From positions 372,001 to 436,000 of the forward strand of contig NC_089433.1 of the NCBI RefSeq assembly GCF_026210795.1: DNA of 64,000 bases, in the 5' to 3' direction. Below, piece by piece: positions 35,131 to 47,160 of this stretch. The notes beneath the pieces were generated by a model. It was not told the DNA's origin, did not search any database, and saw only the letters and a program-made list of their open reading frames with translations. Positions within the stretch are counted from its first letter, which is position 1. Each line of letters starts with the position of its first letter. A program made the position numbers and the translations under genes. The DNA comes from Rhizophagus irregularis (Eukaryota; Glomeromycota; Glomeromycetes; Glomerales; Glomeraceae).

Positions 35131-35760
35131 ATCCAATCACCGATCCAAATTTAAATGGTGAAAGAACGAATGTATTCGGGAAATTTGAGAAAAAAAGGCC
35201 AAACTGAAAAAGGAAAGGGGAAAATTTTTTTTTGGATTGGAATAAAAGCCAACCAGAAAAAAATTCAAAAAATTCAAAAAAATAAAATTAAAAAAAAATT
35301 GGAAAGAGAAAAATCGGGCTGAAAAAAGAAACTGAAAAGGAAAAAAAAAAACAAAAAAAATTTGGAGGATAAAGAAAGAAATCAGTTTAAAAAAGGGAAA
35401 TCTTTGAAAAAAAAGGACCGAAAAAAAAATAAGTACCGAAAAAGTGTGAAAAAAAAGGACTTCAAAAAGACTGAAAAAAAAATTCAAAAAAAAATTAAAT
35501 AATACAGTCTAAAAAAAAAGAAAAAATAATATAAAAAAAATTGGTCTTAAAAGACCGAAACAATAGGATTATTTTAATAAAAAAAAATAATAATAATTTT
35601 TCAGTTTTAGAAAAAAACCAAATCTAAACGGGAAAGAATGAAAAAAAAGGGAGGAAAAAAAGAAAAATTTTTAAAAAAGAAAAGAAAAGAAAAGAAAAAG
35701 GTGTTTCGAAAGAGAAAAAAGAAAATTTGAAAAAAAAGAAAGAATCGAAAGATCACAAAT
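35131..35760. repeat. Purine-rich dispersed repeat, copy A
   Basis: Over 600 nt of nearly pure A/G on the plus strand, punctuated by GACCGAAA and GATTGGAA words. It shares an ordered set of landmarks with 48571-49180 (GATCCAAA...TAAATGG, AAGGGGAAAA, GAAAAATCGGG, TCTTAAAAGACC, CAATAGGATTATTT, GGTGTTTCGAAAGAGAAAA), so the two are copies of one family. The minus-strand poly-Phe frame at 35137-35487 is an artefact. Confidence 0.8.
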
Positions 35761-36820
35761 CTACCTCATTTTCACAAAAGAACAAAAAAGTAAATTAAGA
35801 ACAAAATTTAATAATGAAACAAAAAGAAACATAGAAACAAAAAAACTAATACTAATCCATTTTCACAAGAGAGCTAGCAAACCTAAAAAACATCCAAAGA
35901 ATCATTGGACCTAAAAAAAAGGTACCAAACTTTTCGTAATTTTTAAAAAAAAATCAAAATATAATTTAAACCAACCTTCACTCTGAAAGGTACTGCTAAA
36001 ACCTAAAAAAGAGAAATGGGTTGTTCCCTACAAACAAAAAGTCATTTTTTTAAAGTTTCAAATTCATTTTTCAGAGTTTACCCACCCAAAAATCTCAAAA
36101 ATCAACTGTACAGAGAGAGGGTTGAATTTTGTGACACTTCATTGCGCAATGTTAGTTTTCTAATTAGCATACTGTTGTCAGTGGCATGGTAAGATATTAT
36201 AGTTTTCAGGCATAGCCTCTCCACCCAAAAAAAAGATAAGATATACAAATGAGATTATGCGAGTACTTAGTCGTTAGTGGGATCGTGTTTTACTCGCTAA
36301 GCATTCCGTACTTATTTATTTTCGTGACATGTCGAAACGATAAGACATCAATAAAAAGGCCCAATATAACCGAAACTTTATCATGCATGTAAAAAAAAAA
36401 ATTAGAAACTTTTCTTGTGATCACACATGTATAGTATTATAATACACATTGAAGTAAACATTTTTCTCCTAGTAAATAAAACAGGAACCCAGTATATCAT
36501 ATTAAATATTTATAAGGTAAATCAAGAATGATAAAGAATTCATGCTTGTTCATATTAATTGATTTCACTCGTAAATAATAAATCTCAATAATAAATAAAT
36601 AAATATTTTATTTAAGTATAAGTAAATTTATAAGCAATATTGTATAAATAATCTTAACTGGTATTTTTAAGTTAATCAACAAAATCATACGTGTTAATAA
36701 AATATGATTTTTTGTGAAATAGCTAAGTGGAACGTTCATCTGCTGTTTAATGAATTAATCATATTAAACTTACACATCAGCTTTTCAAGTTTTTGATTCG
36801 CTTCGCAGTATAGTGCGGTA
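35761..36820. other. Spacer downstream of the Kelch gene
   Basis: A-rich at the left, then mixed sequence. No gene seen. Confidence 0.45.
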
Positions 36821-38274
36821 TTAATTTATCTGTGGAACGTGTACAAACTTATCTGCTTTTGATAGTTTTCTTTTCCTATAAAAGTATATAAGAACTGAAG
36901 ACCCTACCAAGGCAAGCACGATTGATGAAATTATAATTCCTATAATAACATTTTTGTTTTGAGTACTAGGTTTCGGATTAGGATCAAACTCACTGACCCA
37001 CTTGTAATTAGATTTATCGCTCGTGTCTAAAATAAACGTTTCGTTTGATAATTGAGTATTATCTCTTCCAAAAAGCACGATCATATGATCACCAACCAAA
37101 GTAGCCGTATGGTAACAACGTGGAAGTGGTGGATCTGTGGCACTTATGACATTCGCTTTTGACCATGTATAAACAGTTTGTGATGTATCTAATATCACAA
37201 GATCATCATTAACGGCAGCAATATCAGCATCACAGCCTCCATACACGATAATACGACCATCTTGAGCTATATAATTTAGAGAACAATGTAATATATTACC
37301 CATTTTATAATTTAATTCACAAAAAAAAGATTAAATATATAATTACTCAGAACAGCAGAATGGCATGCACGACGTGCAGGCGAATAACCAGTGGTAGTCT
37401 GAAATATAATATATCTTATAAGAAAATGAACGATTAGCTTTTAAAAAAATTAAAAGAAACACCTTACCATTGAAGTCCATTTATTATCATATGTATTATA
37501 CAAAGGTAACTATTTTTTTTTAAAAAAAACAATGATCAGTAAATATACAATTTAGACTCTCAATTAATCAATTAAACGGTGCTGATTTACCTTTAACATA
37601 TCTGCTAGTGAATTTACGCCGTTATCATGTATGGTACCACCTATATAAACAATATTACCGTTTCTTAACAAAGTACCCGTATGATCGAACCTTTGTTCTG
37701 GAGCATTAACTATTTCCCACACTAGCGTCGATGCATCCAAAATATCCAAATTATAATTATATTTGTTTTCTGGTGAGGAAGGTAACATTCCACCAAATCT
37801 ATACATTTTTCTAGTTTTAACATCACAAACGGTCTGGGTCTGGCTGTGAAAATTAGATAGAGGTGGATTGGTGGTCGCAATGCTGTTCCATTGTTTTGAA
37901 CTTATCCCATAAATGTAGACGAAGTTTGCTATAAATGTATTGTTTTCTCCAATATACAAAATTAGAGAATCATCAAGTCCACAATTTGAGAACGCGCTCC
38001 ATGCATGATCTGGAAGACCTTGCGAACTAAGTTCCTTCCAAGGTAATGGTTCTCCTACTTTAATTACAATGGGTTGCTTAACGTCTAAATAATAAAATTC
38101 ATTGGAAAATGTTAATCCATCAAAATTATTCGGGTTTTTGGGTTGGAGACCACCTGTAATATATATTTTAGAATCTGTAAATACGGCGCTGGGACCCCAA
38201 ACTGTCTTAGGCGTGAAAGCCAAAGTGAACTCATTGAGGTACAGGCAAATAACGATCAAGCCGAGGAAAAGCAT
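36821..38274 (-). CDS. Secretory-pathway, membrane-anchored Kelch-repeat protein (4 exons)
   Basis: Exons on the minus strand: 38274-37591, 37509-37468, 37398-37347 and 37266-36821. Splice phases agree and give 407 residues. The chosen start is the ATG at 38274, which opens MLFLGLIVICLYLNEFTLAF, a signal peptide; the frame extends two codons upstream without an ATG. Kelch blades follow with the usual motifs: KIYITGGLQP, KMYRFGGMLP, NIVYIGGTIHDNG, RIIVYGGCDADIAA and MIVLFGRDN, each followed by a spaced W. A single membrane helix (NVIIGIIISSIVLALVGSSV) lies at about 363-387, with a short basic tail (YRKRK). The protein should be a beta-propeller displayed outside the cell or in a vesicle lumen. 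The ligand is unknown. The family is expanded in these fungi. Confidence 0.85.
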
Positions 38275-39363
38275 TATCAATAATCATAAGGGAGGCGAAA
38301 AATACACCTGGCATTTTTTTAGTTCGTCTAAATACCGAAAATAAATGAATTCTAGTATAGAAAATGTCATGATCTATTACGTAATGTATCCTTTCTTCTA
38401 CAGCCTATTGCTAATTATGATAATATCCTTGCACTACAAATTCTAGTATTTCCATATATGGCATGATTGCCAAGCATTACGAAAATAATCTAAATAATAA
38501 AATAATAAAATAATAAAAATACTTTGATTAAAAAAAGTATAAACATATATAGGATAGAAAAGGATTTTCGGAATGGGAATTCCGGACATAGCCACAATTT
38601 ATATTCGGCTAGGAAAACGGAAACCGCTCAAGCCTTTCGCGTTGCATAACTCACAGTTACGTGTCATTTATTTATTTGACATATGACATATTTCAGGGGT
38701 CAAATAGGTAGTGTTACGTAAATCGTGATACATATTCAAAAAAAGAAAATAGAATTGTCGATTGTGACAGGGACAAAAACGGGGGGTTAAACCAAAATTT
38801 TGCTAGTTCTGTACAGTAAATAGTCCTTCGCTAACGCTTGATGATTAGGCGTTCAGTTGTGTTACGGATATCGGCAAAATTTTTCCGTTTTAACATAACT
38901 TATTCAATTTATCCTTTTTTAAACTTATCTTCAATTTTTGGTGATTTCATATACGATGAACATGTTTATAGAAATTTTCAAAACTGAATTGAGTTTTTTG
39001 AGTTTAAACTATCATACAAATAGTACGAAGTAACTTAGTGGCACCTATTAGTACAATTAAAGAATTATTTGGCGATGTACAAATCAAATCGCTCACTTTC
39101 GTGCTAACAATAACTTGTTCCATAATATCGTCGACACGTTTCTTCATTTATTCAGGAACCGACTAGAATATTTTTTTGGAAATTACCCTGAACTCTAACT
39201 ATGATTAACATTGCACTTTACATGTCATGTATCGTGTCGTATCCATCGAATACTTATTAATTTCTTCGCTTTGGAAAGCAACAAAAATAAATATATTCTG
39301 GTTATAAAAACAGCTCAACTAAGAGACCGTGACCCTAAGGTCACAGTTGGCTTATTTCATCAT
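38275..39363. other. Intergenic, presumed Kelch gene promoter and spacer
   Basis: No further gene. The plus-strand frame at 38102-38344 overlaps the Kelch first exon and is rejected. Confidence 0.45.
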
Positions 39364-39553
39364 AGGCCTGTTCATGTCTGGTCGGTTGAGGTTGAGGTTG
39401 GTTGAGGTTTAGTTTGATTAGCCAGATCCGCTTGCATTTGCCGACCTTTAGCCCAATACTTTTTTAGAGTTTTTAGGGCGAATTTTTTTCACCAATAGGA
39501 CTGTTATTTTGCATATGATCAAAATTTACAACCGACCGGACATGAACAGACCT
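39364..39553. mobile_element. MITE with 25-bp near-perfect terminal inverted repeats
   Basis: Left end AGGCCTGTTCATGTCTGGTC followed by GGTTG. Right end (reverse complement) AGGTCTGTTCATGTCCGGTC followed by GGTTG: 23 of 25 match. CAT flanks both ends, a possible 3-bp target duplication. About 190 bp, non-coding. Confidence 0.8.
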
Positions 39554-39710
39554 CATGTGTATGAAAAAAGTTTACCCATATACTGTACAACAGTACCATA
39601 CTAAGGGAATACTCAATTTGTCTTACATTGGAAGATTTCTATTCGTAAATAACGTTCCACTGGGGCACAGAATATATGCTCGTCACATGTAATGAGGTAA
39701 TTGTTAACTA

Positions 39711-39797
39711 CCCCAACGGCACCCAGAAAATTCTTCGAACTCGGCCGGCGTTATGCACTGACACGTGATCGAAGAATTTTTCTGGGTGCTGTTGGGT
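39711..39797. mobile_element. Short hairpin element
   Basis: Arms CCCCAACGGCACCCAGAAAA + TTCTTCGAAC and GATCGAAGAA + TTTTTCTGGGTGCTGTTGGG are inverted copies with few mismatches around a GC-rich loop (CGGCCGGCG, ACACGTG). Probably a small foldback MITE. Confidence 0.65.
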
Positions 39798-40271
39798 TAT
39801 ATGTAATTGTTCATTACCACTATACAAATAAGTTTTATGTTTTCGTAGTTAAAACTCCAAGTCGTTTGTTGCAAAGACGCCCAAAAACGAAAAATAAATA
39901 CCTTTTATATTTCTCATCGCTTAACGGCAGTGTAAACTATAATTTCAACCTCAGATTTCAAATAAACAGCGTTAACAAATATTTTTTCTGCTAATGCAAA
40001 GGACCGTTTATCCTTAATTATTCCTTTATTCTCTCTTCTTTTAAAATAAACTCCCAAAAAAACTTGGAACCAGAACAACAATTTACTAGACTTACTGCGC
40101 CACAAAGAAAACAGGCCGAAATTTATATCAAAATGGTTTTTTAACGCTACACGGCAGACTAACTCCTCCGTCTTTTTCCCTATCCTAAACGCCATTTTGC
40201 AAACACAAACGGATTAACGGAAATTCATAATAGTCGTATCCGGAAGATCATTGCGCCAAAGAACTTAATAG
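39798..40271. other. Spacer
   Basis: A minus-strand frame at 39914-40195 (MAFRIGKKTEELVCRVALKN) has no recognisable domain and no splice support. I do not call it a gene. Confidence 0.4.
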
Positions 40272-40412
40272 ATTATTAAGAGCTATTATTCTCATGATCT
40301 TATCCATTCCAAAGATATTATCTCTGGAGGATTCTCATCAATTTATGTCGCAAAATGGAGGAATATGCCAACAATATATGCAATTAAGGAATTTGTCGAC
40401 AATAAAGAAATG
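40272..40412 (+). pseudogene. Kinase N-lobe fragment
   Basis: A 47-codon patch reads SKDIISGGFSSIYVAKWRNM and TIYAIKEFVDNKEM, covering a shortened glycine loop (GGFSSIYVAKW) and the beta-3 lysine (YAIK). It is bounded by stops, with no C-lobe nearby. It is a solitary relic of the kinase family expanded in this window. Confidence 0.6.
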
Positions 40413-41937
40413 TGCTACAGATAATATTTTTTTTTTATATTACGTAACTATAGTCATATCCTAGGGCCGGTGGCCGGCCCTTACTAAGAGTATGATACTG
40501 TATATACATAAATTTTGACACTTATTTGCAGAAACAAAAGTAGGTAAGATATAATTTAATTTTCATTTGAAATAAATAAATAATTTTATTTTATTTCTTT
40601 TCATCTAAAATAATTTAATTTATTTTTTTTTTCGTTTTTGATTTAATAATCTTGTAATTGATCTTAAAAGAAGACTTTTTTTTAAAATTTATAAAGAACA
40701 AACATTAACAAAAAATTTTTCGTTTCTAACTAAAATAAAATTATTTATTTCACATGATTAAATACTTATTAATATTTTATTTTTTAATAAATCAATTCGT
40801 GTAATATATATAATTTTAATAAGTAAATTCAATATATTATAAAAATGCTCCCCATACTTAGTAATCTCCTTCCTTTCCGGGATAGTCAATTAGCATAACA
40901 ACCAATCACAAGAAAATCACTATTAAAATGAAGATCACCTGATATCGTTAAATATATAGTGCGATTTGTATATAGTGTCAAAAATTATTTATTAACAAGT
41001 TAACATTAAACATGGCAGGGAGCTATAGTCATAGTATAATTAGAACTGTAATAATTCTGACTTTTTTTTAATTAAGTTGGTTTATACTACCATACAGTAT
41101 CATAATTATGATAAATAGTTTTTAAGATTTAAAGAGAATTTCTAAATTTTAACTGGTGGAAAAATTACTGGTAGATCATGTGATTGTGTATTAAATATTC
41201 ATGTGATTTATTATGATGATGCAATTTCATTTGGCTCGCTTCGCTCGCCGGGCTTTTCTAGCCAAACCATAACTTTCACTTTATTTGCAAAATTTTTGAT
41301 TATATTTAACATATCTATAAAAAAAAATGAGAAATTACTCTTAACTAGCTATTAACATAATTTTTTTCTCATTTGGTAAAGGATGATCATTTTCGGTTTA
41401 TTTTGCTTGTTAATCATTTTTGGCTTAGTTATTTCACTTGTTAATCATTTTAAGGTTAATTATCTTGATTGTTGTTTATTTTTTGGTTTAAAAATAAAAA
41501 AATATATATATCAGAATATGTGATTAACTTTAAATAACAATACAGAAAGATTGTTTATTACTTGATAAAGCATTTATTTAATATTTACTATCATCATTTT
41601 TGGAATTACGGCTCTGGAAAAAAATTTTTCACGATTATATTGTAATAAAACAATTCTACTATCCGATTGCTGATCATTTTTAGTTCTGGAAAATTATGAT
41701 AACTGAATATCATAATAATAAGACAATGATAATGAAATTTTACCATTTAGTTGTTGTTTATTGTTTTGTTTCAAAATAAAAAATTACTTGATATAACATT
41801 TATTTAATTTTATCATCCAATTGTTGAGAAAAAAAAAATTTTATAATAACATTATAATAAACAACAATTTTATTATCTGATTGTTAATCATTTTTAGAAT
41901 TACTACCCTGAAAAAATTTTCATGATAGCATTATAAC
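40413..41937. other. Gene-poor spacer
   Basis: AT-rich. A 17-nt near-palindrome GGCTCGCTTCGCTCGCC sits at about 41233. The motif GTTGTTTATT + TTTTG recurs several times at 41460-42960 as low-grade repeats. No gene. Confidence 0.4.
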
Positions 41938-42834
41938 TAAAGTTGCCTGCCAAAACTCTACAGGCTATTGTCGAAATGTCGAAACTAAAACCTGTAGAAA
42001 TGCCGAAATGCCGAAATAGTTTCGACATGTCAAAATTGTCAAAACCTAAAAATATTACGTTTCACGTAATAACTCGGCATCCAATGATCGTAGAAAGATG
42101 CACCATAGCTCGTTGGAATCGTCTCATAACGACGAGTCAAATGGTGGTTAGATCGTCTTTCTACGATCACTGGATGCCGAGATATTGAGCGAAACGTCAA
42201 AAATCAGCATTTTGTATTTTGCAATACTGCGCCATTTGACGTTTCGCGTAATAACTCGACGTCCAATGATCGTAGAAAGATGCACCATAGCTCGTTTGAA
42301 TCGTCTCATAACGACGAGTCGAATTGGTGTTAAATCGTCTTTTTACGATCATTGGATGCCGAGATAATAGACGAAACGTCAAACGGCGCAGTAGCGCAAA
42401 ATACAAAATGCCGATTTTTGACGTTTCGCTCAATATCTCGGCATCCAGTGATCGTAGAAAGACGATCTAACCACCATTCGACTCGTCGTTATGAGACGAT
42501 TCCAACGAGCTATGGTGCATCTTTCTACGATCATTGGATGCCGAGATATTAAGCGAAACGTCAAAAATCGGCATTTTGTATTTTGCGCTACTGCGCCGTT
42601 TGACGTTTCGTCTATTATCTCGGCATCCAGTGATCGTAGAAAGACGATTTAACTACCATTCGACTCGTCGTTATGAGACGATTCCAACGAGCTATGGTGC
42701 ATCTTTCTACGATCATTGGACGTCGAGTTATTACGTGAAATGTAATATTTTTAGGTTTCGACAATTTTGACATGTCAAAATAGTTTTGACAATTTTGACA
42801 TGCCGAAACTCCCTAATTTCGGCAGGCAACTTTA
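41938..42834. mobile_element. Compound hAT-like foldback element with 8-bp target duplication
   Basis: The ends are TAAAGTTGCCTGCC and GGCAGGCAACTTTA, perfect inverted repeats fitting the hAT pattern YARNG. The exact 8-bp direct repeat ATTATAAC flanks the element at 41930-41937 and 42835-42842. Inside are four blocks of about 110-120 bp (near 42072-42184, 42251-42365, 42431-42549, 42614-42734), each itself palindromic (TCGGCATCCAATGATCGTAG ... CTACGATCACTGGATGCCGA). They are separated by palindromic spacers with GCGAAACGTCAAA/TTTGACGTTTCGC, and the whole is roughly symmetric about 42390. Open frames on both strands here are mirror images and not genes. Confidence 0.85.
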
Positions 42835-42842
42835 ATTATAAC

Positions 42843-43171
42843 GATAATGTAATGACGACGATAATGAAAATTTACCATTTGATTATTGTTTATTTTTTTG
42901 TTCAAAATAAAAAAAAAATGTATCTATATTTAAATAAGTAATAATACAAACAAATTGTTTATTTACATAATATTAAAATTTGTCATCCGGTTGTTGATCA
43001 TTTTTGGCTAACAAAAAAATTATTTAGTTTTCACATGATTTGCTAAAAATTTTATCCCATAATTATTAAGCAAGAAAGATCATTCTATATAAGTCCAATA
43101 TCACCCTATGGGTGGGTGGATGGCGCGTCACGTTATTGTTATGACTTGAAATGATTGACATGTCATGATAG
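42843..43171. other. Spacer
   Basis: AT-rich; no gene seen. Confidence 0.4.
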
Positions 43172-43194
43172 GTTAACGTTAACTTAACGTTAAC
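43172..43194. repeat. 23-nt palindrome of GTTAAC words
   Basis: GTTAACGTTAAC followed by TTAACGTTAAC. The sequence is its own reverse complement except for the central base. It could be a hairpin or a symmetric protein-binding site; no nearby intact gene is obvious. Confidence 0.7.
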
Positions 43195-43593
43195 ATAAGA
43201 TTAGTTTTTGAGTGATTTCCATTTTAAGATGCTGATCCCCCATCTTTGGTATTGATTTGCTGATTATATAAATACATTTCAAATCAAGCTTTTCTATTTT
43301 AGTACGATCGGCAACCAACAAATCTTTTAGTGTTTTAATAACTTCCTCCTTAGTCCCTAGGTTTATTTAACAAAAATGGTTAATTCCCATGCAAATATAA
43401 TCGGATTACTAAATTAGAAGGTAGCAACAATTTATATAACAGATAAACATAAAAGTAAATATCCAGGTATAATTCTTCCATGATTAGATCGCTTAATATT
43501 TCGATTCTTGAATTTTCCTGTTTTAAAAGAATCTTTTCATGCGAATCATCGAACATAAAATTATATTTTTGTTAACATGTTAATTTTCTTTAG

Positions 43594-44024
43594 ATGTGGA
43601 AAGGTATTCACTTGTTCTGGATTATGCGGACAATGCTATTCAATGGAAGAACCAATTAAGATTTGCAAGAGAGATTACAAATGCGATTTTATGGTTACAG
43701 TAAATAAAGAAAATAATATATTCATAGCGTTTAATAAATTTTTAAAAAAAAACCAGTTAATTCATAGGACACAATAAAATTGGCAGATATTGGACATTCA
43801 TTTGAAAAAGGGAAGGGTTGTAAAAATGCTGAAGTATAGGAAGTAATTCCTTATGTGGATCCTAAAATGCTCGATCAAACAGTTCCATATAAGCTAAACG
43901 AGAAATCTGATATATATTGTTTGGGAGTTTTATTCTGGGAGTTGACCAGCTCACTATTCATTAATGATCTTGAAGATAATCATATTGCGCTTGGAGAGGC
44001 TGTACGTATAGTATTAACTAATTA
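43594..44024 (+). pseudogene. Protein kinase pseudogene (C-lobe)
   Basis: An acceptor TTTCTTTAG precedes (D)VERYSLVLDYADNA, the hinge region, and QLRFAREITNAILWLQ. The HRD exon region is degraded into other frames (43700-43770). The activation segment returns at about 43778 as KLADIGHSFEKGKGCKNAEV, is cut by an in-frame TAG, and continues VIPYVDPKMLDQTVPYKLNE and KSDIYCLGVLFWELTS. The frame then ends at about 44024. Loss of HRD, an internal stop and no N-lobe mark it as dead. Confidence 0.8.
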
Positions 44025-44606
44025 AATTAACACGATTTTACAAATACATACAAACAAATGGAATTTCGTATTACTGTTAATATTTTTCAGTTTTCACATT
44101 GAATCATTTTCCTTGGGAAATTTATGGATATCAAGTAATAACTTCATTAATTATTAATCCATGAAGTTTGTATTATTTTGAATATTTATTTGGACCAATA
44201 TCCCCAACATTCTCATCACATTATCAGAAAGAAACGAGTCCTATTTTGTAAAAAAAGAAATAAAAAAAGGTGTTACATTTATTATTAATTAAATTACAAA
44301 TGATTAATAATACTTACAAGGTTTATATATACAATATCAGATAATAATATTAATATGTTATATTAAACCAAATAAAATTTTTAAAACTACAGTAAAACAA
44401 TTATAAATCTGAAGCAAAAATATTATTGAAATAAATCTTATGAAATATAGGTTCAAATAAAATAAATCCCATCAAATAAAAAAGTGTGCAATTAAGGAGC
44501 AATACTAAGTATACGCCATATTAATAATATCAAGCGCAATAAATTTTGAAAATTATTTTAGATAGATAACTATTATTATGTGAATGTGATTTTATTTGTA
44601 TATATA
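44025..44606. other. Spacer
   Basis: AT-rich; no feature seen. Confidence 0.45.
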
Positions 44607-46063
44607 TTACTTTACTTTATAACGTGGTACCTTTTTAATTTCAAATTTCTTAAATTTAATATCTAATTTCATATATTTTTCAATAAGTATTTTTATATCA
44701 TTCATATTTTTAATGTAATAAATATCGTCAGGAATATAAATAATCAGTGAAAGTGATCTTTGTGATACACGATCTTGCCAGTTTATAAAAAATTCCTCTA
44801 AATCTTTTAAATCTTCATAAAGGCTATCCATCGACCATACCGGCCATGCAAAAGAATAATCTAAAATTAAGCCATAAAAATATTCTTGTGAATAATTTGC
44901 CAAAATGTTGTAGAAGTTAAAGACATAATTACAAGCAAAAGGATATTCAATAATTTCTAAATATTGACAATTACTTAGAATTAGTTTCAATGTTTCTTCT
45001 TCTTCCTTCTTAATTTGAATGCGTAAAATTTTAAGATTTGGACAAAATTCAGCTAAAACTAAATTTAATGATCTATTATAGTAATGATATATATAAAACT
45101 CTGTTAGATTTTTTCCATTAATTTCCAAAAAGTTAATTAGCATTTCAACATCAGAAAAATTATTTTTATATATAATCTTCAGAATCTTCAATTGTGAAAA
45201 ATAAGTATCCTGCAATTGATAAAATATATGATTAGCACTACATTCTTGATATAAAATGAGTTCTTGTAAATTTTTGAACATAGCTATAAATGGAAAGGAT
45301 ATTTTACAATTCTTTAATGTTAACTTTGTTAATGTTAAAGAATGCTTAGTTAATGAACAGATGAAAAAATATTGAAGATTTGCAATTTTAAAATTATTCT
45401 GTGAAAAAATCAAATCCAATAATCCATTTGAAATCTCAGACTTAAAATTTATAGTTAATGATTGCAGATTATGAGATACTTGAGAAATAAATTCAGAAAA
45501 AATATCTGAATCACATTTAAATTCTACAAGGTTAGCTAAATGAAAATGAATTATTGCTAAAGATAATACATCAATATCTTTTGATTGTGATTGTGATTGT
45601 GATTGTGATTCGTTACACTTCAAAACTTTTAATGATGAAATTTGATTCATAATCATTTTTAATTTGTAATAACAAATTTCGTATGTCTTCTGAAATAATT
45701 GATTGTTGATTTTTAAGTGCAAGTATAATCATGTCATCAATTTTATAAACTGAGATAACTTTGCAAAATGATGCATAATTAATCAATGGAGGTTTCTGAA
45801 TTGGAATGGTTATATTAAATCCATTCTATGTAAAATTTTTCTGATTCCTTAGGAAGACAAGCAATTAAAGTATTAATAATTGATAATGATATATATGGCT
45901 TTTCACCAAAATCATAAAACTTCCAAACATTTCTCCATAAAATTCTAACTGCAACTTCACAACAAAGATGGTTAACTAATAGACATGAATATAAGGTAAT
46001 TTTATCATCATATAAATATTCAAATATATAATTAAGGCAATCAGTAGTTAGTTGACGAGGCAT
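44607..46063 (-). pseudogene. F-box protein gene with two frameshifts
   Basis: The minus-strand start MPRQLTTDCLNYIFEYLYDD opens a classical F-box (PxxxxxxxxxIFxYL, then LVNHLCCEVAVRILWRNVWK). The frame stops at about 45815 after FYIEW. It continues one frame over with TIPIQKPPLINYASFCKVIS and ALKNQQSIISEDIRNLL, then shifts again near 45665 into a 330-codon frame beginning about MIMNQISSLKVL. That last frame carries leucine-rich-like stretches (for example NLQSLTINFK, NLKILRIQIK, KILKIIYKNN). The layout matches the glomeromycotan F-box family, where the F-box recruits an SCF ubiquitin ligase and the C-terminal part binds a target. Neither break has GT-AG signals, so I treat them as real lesions or sequencing errors. 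A GATTGT hexamer microsatellite encodes SQSQSQS near 45595. Confidence 0.75.
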
Positions 46064-46398
46064 TTTATTTTGTTTTTAATTGAGAGGTAAATATGCAAAT
46101 TGAAAAATTACTATTTCTAGTCATATTAGTATATTTTATAGTAATTTTGATGCAATGTGATGAAGTGAATATAATTTTGAACTCAAAATGATGTCATTAG
46201 AATTTTCCTTTTTAAGGATTAACACTGGTAGTTGAGAGATACAATCGTAGATATTACTAATAAATTATAAAAAATATATTCTAAGATTTTATTCAGAAAT
46301 ACGTACATGAACATTCGGTTCTGATTAGGCTTGTTTTCCAGAAAAACTTTTGATTTCAGTTATTTATTTAAATGAGCGAAATTTAAGTTTGGTAACAT
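46064..46398. other. Spacer between the F-box and BTB/BACK-TLDc pseudogenes
   Basis: AT-rich; possible promoter of the F-box locus. No further gene. Confidence 0.4.
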
Positions 46399-47160
46399 GT
46401 GCTTAAATGGGGAATTGCTCATAATCCAGAATTACAATCTGGCCTTAAAAACTATTTAAATAAAGATTTCACCACTTTGAAGGATATCTTACAATGCATC
46501 CCGTTTATTAGATTTTACAATTTAACTTCTAAAGAATTTGCGGGAAAAGTATATCCTTATAAAAAAGTTTTATCTGATGATTTATTATTGAGTTATTTGA
46601 ATCCTGATAAGGGTGAATCAAAACCTCGTATACCTGAGAAATGTTGATTCAAGAAATATTGATTCTATTATAATTACATCTCAACATGCTGAAAAAATCT
46701 CAAAATGGGTCGATAAATAGAAATTACTAATGAGTTAACTTCTCCATATGAGTTCAAATTATTATTTCGTGGATCTCGTGATGGATTTTATCCCAATAAA
46801 ATTTCATTCTTCATTCTCGCACTGTACAATTGCTAAAGAGAAAGATAGTAGCGAAATTCTTGGAGATACAATCCGATTGGATGGAAATCCGTTAATAGAT
46901 ATGGTAATACTAAAGATAGTTTTATATTTTCTTTTAATAATAAAGAGAGAAATGAGAATTATAATTTAAGTCGTATAATTGATAATCAGTATGCTATAGA
47001 TAATAGATCTTTTTTTGATCCATCGTTTGGTAACGGAGCCCTTATTATATGGGGATTAGATATTAGTACATTTAGTTATTATTGTAAAGTTTGTAAGAAA
47101 GATCGACTAGAGAAACTGAAGTTAGATTTTATGCTGAAGAATATGAAGTATTTCAATTGA
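46399..47160 (+). pseudogene. BTB/BACK-TLDc protein pseudogene (3' portion)
   Basis: The BACK-like part reads LKWGIAHNPELQSGLKNYLN, then TLKDILQCIPFIRFYNL and FAGKVYPYKKVLSDDLLLSY, up to a stop at about 46645. The TLDc part follows in other frames: IDSIIITSQHAEKISKWVDK with a TAG, NELTSPYEFKLLFRGSRDGF, FHSSFSHCTIAKEKDSSEIL, DSFIFSFNNKERNENYNLSR and PSFGNGALIIWGLDI. The order and wording match the BTB-BACK-TLDc proteins abundant in Rhizophagus. The N-terminal BTB domain is missing, and several stops and frame changes are present. These proteins are thought to be Cullin-3 adaptors; this copy is dead. Confidence 0.75.

Noticed and set aside
35137-35487. Minus-strand Phe-rich frame of 116 codons, and similar frames at 48581-49166
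   Set aside because: They are produced by homopurine repeats read on the complementary strand; no codon bias or start context.
39914-40195. Minus-strand frame of 93 codons starting MAFRIGKKTEELVCRVALKN
   Set aside because: No recognisable domain, no exon context, and one isolated frame in repeat-rich DNA.
41943-42770. Several overlapping open frames of 60-81 codons on both strands
   Set aside because: They fall inside the compound foldback; the proteins on the two strands resemble each other because the DNA is palindromic.
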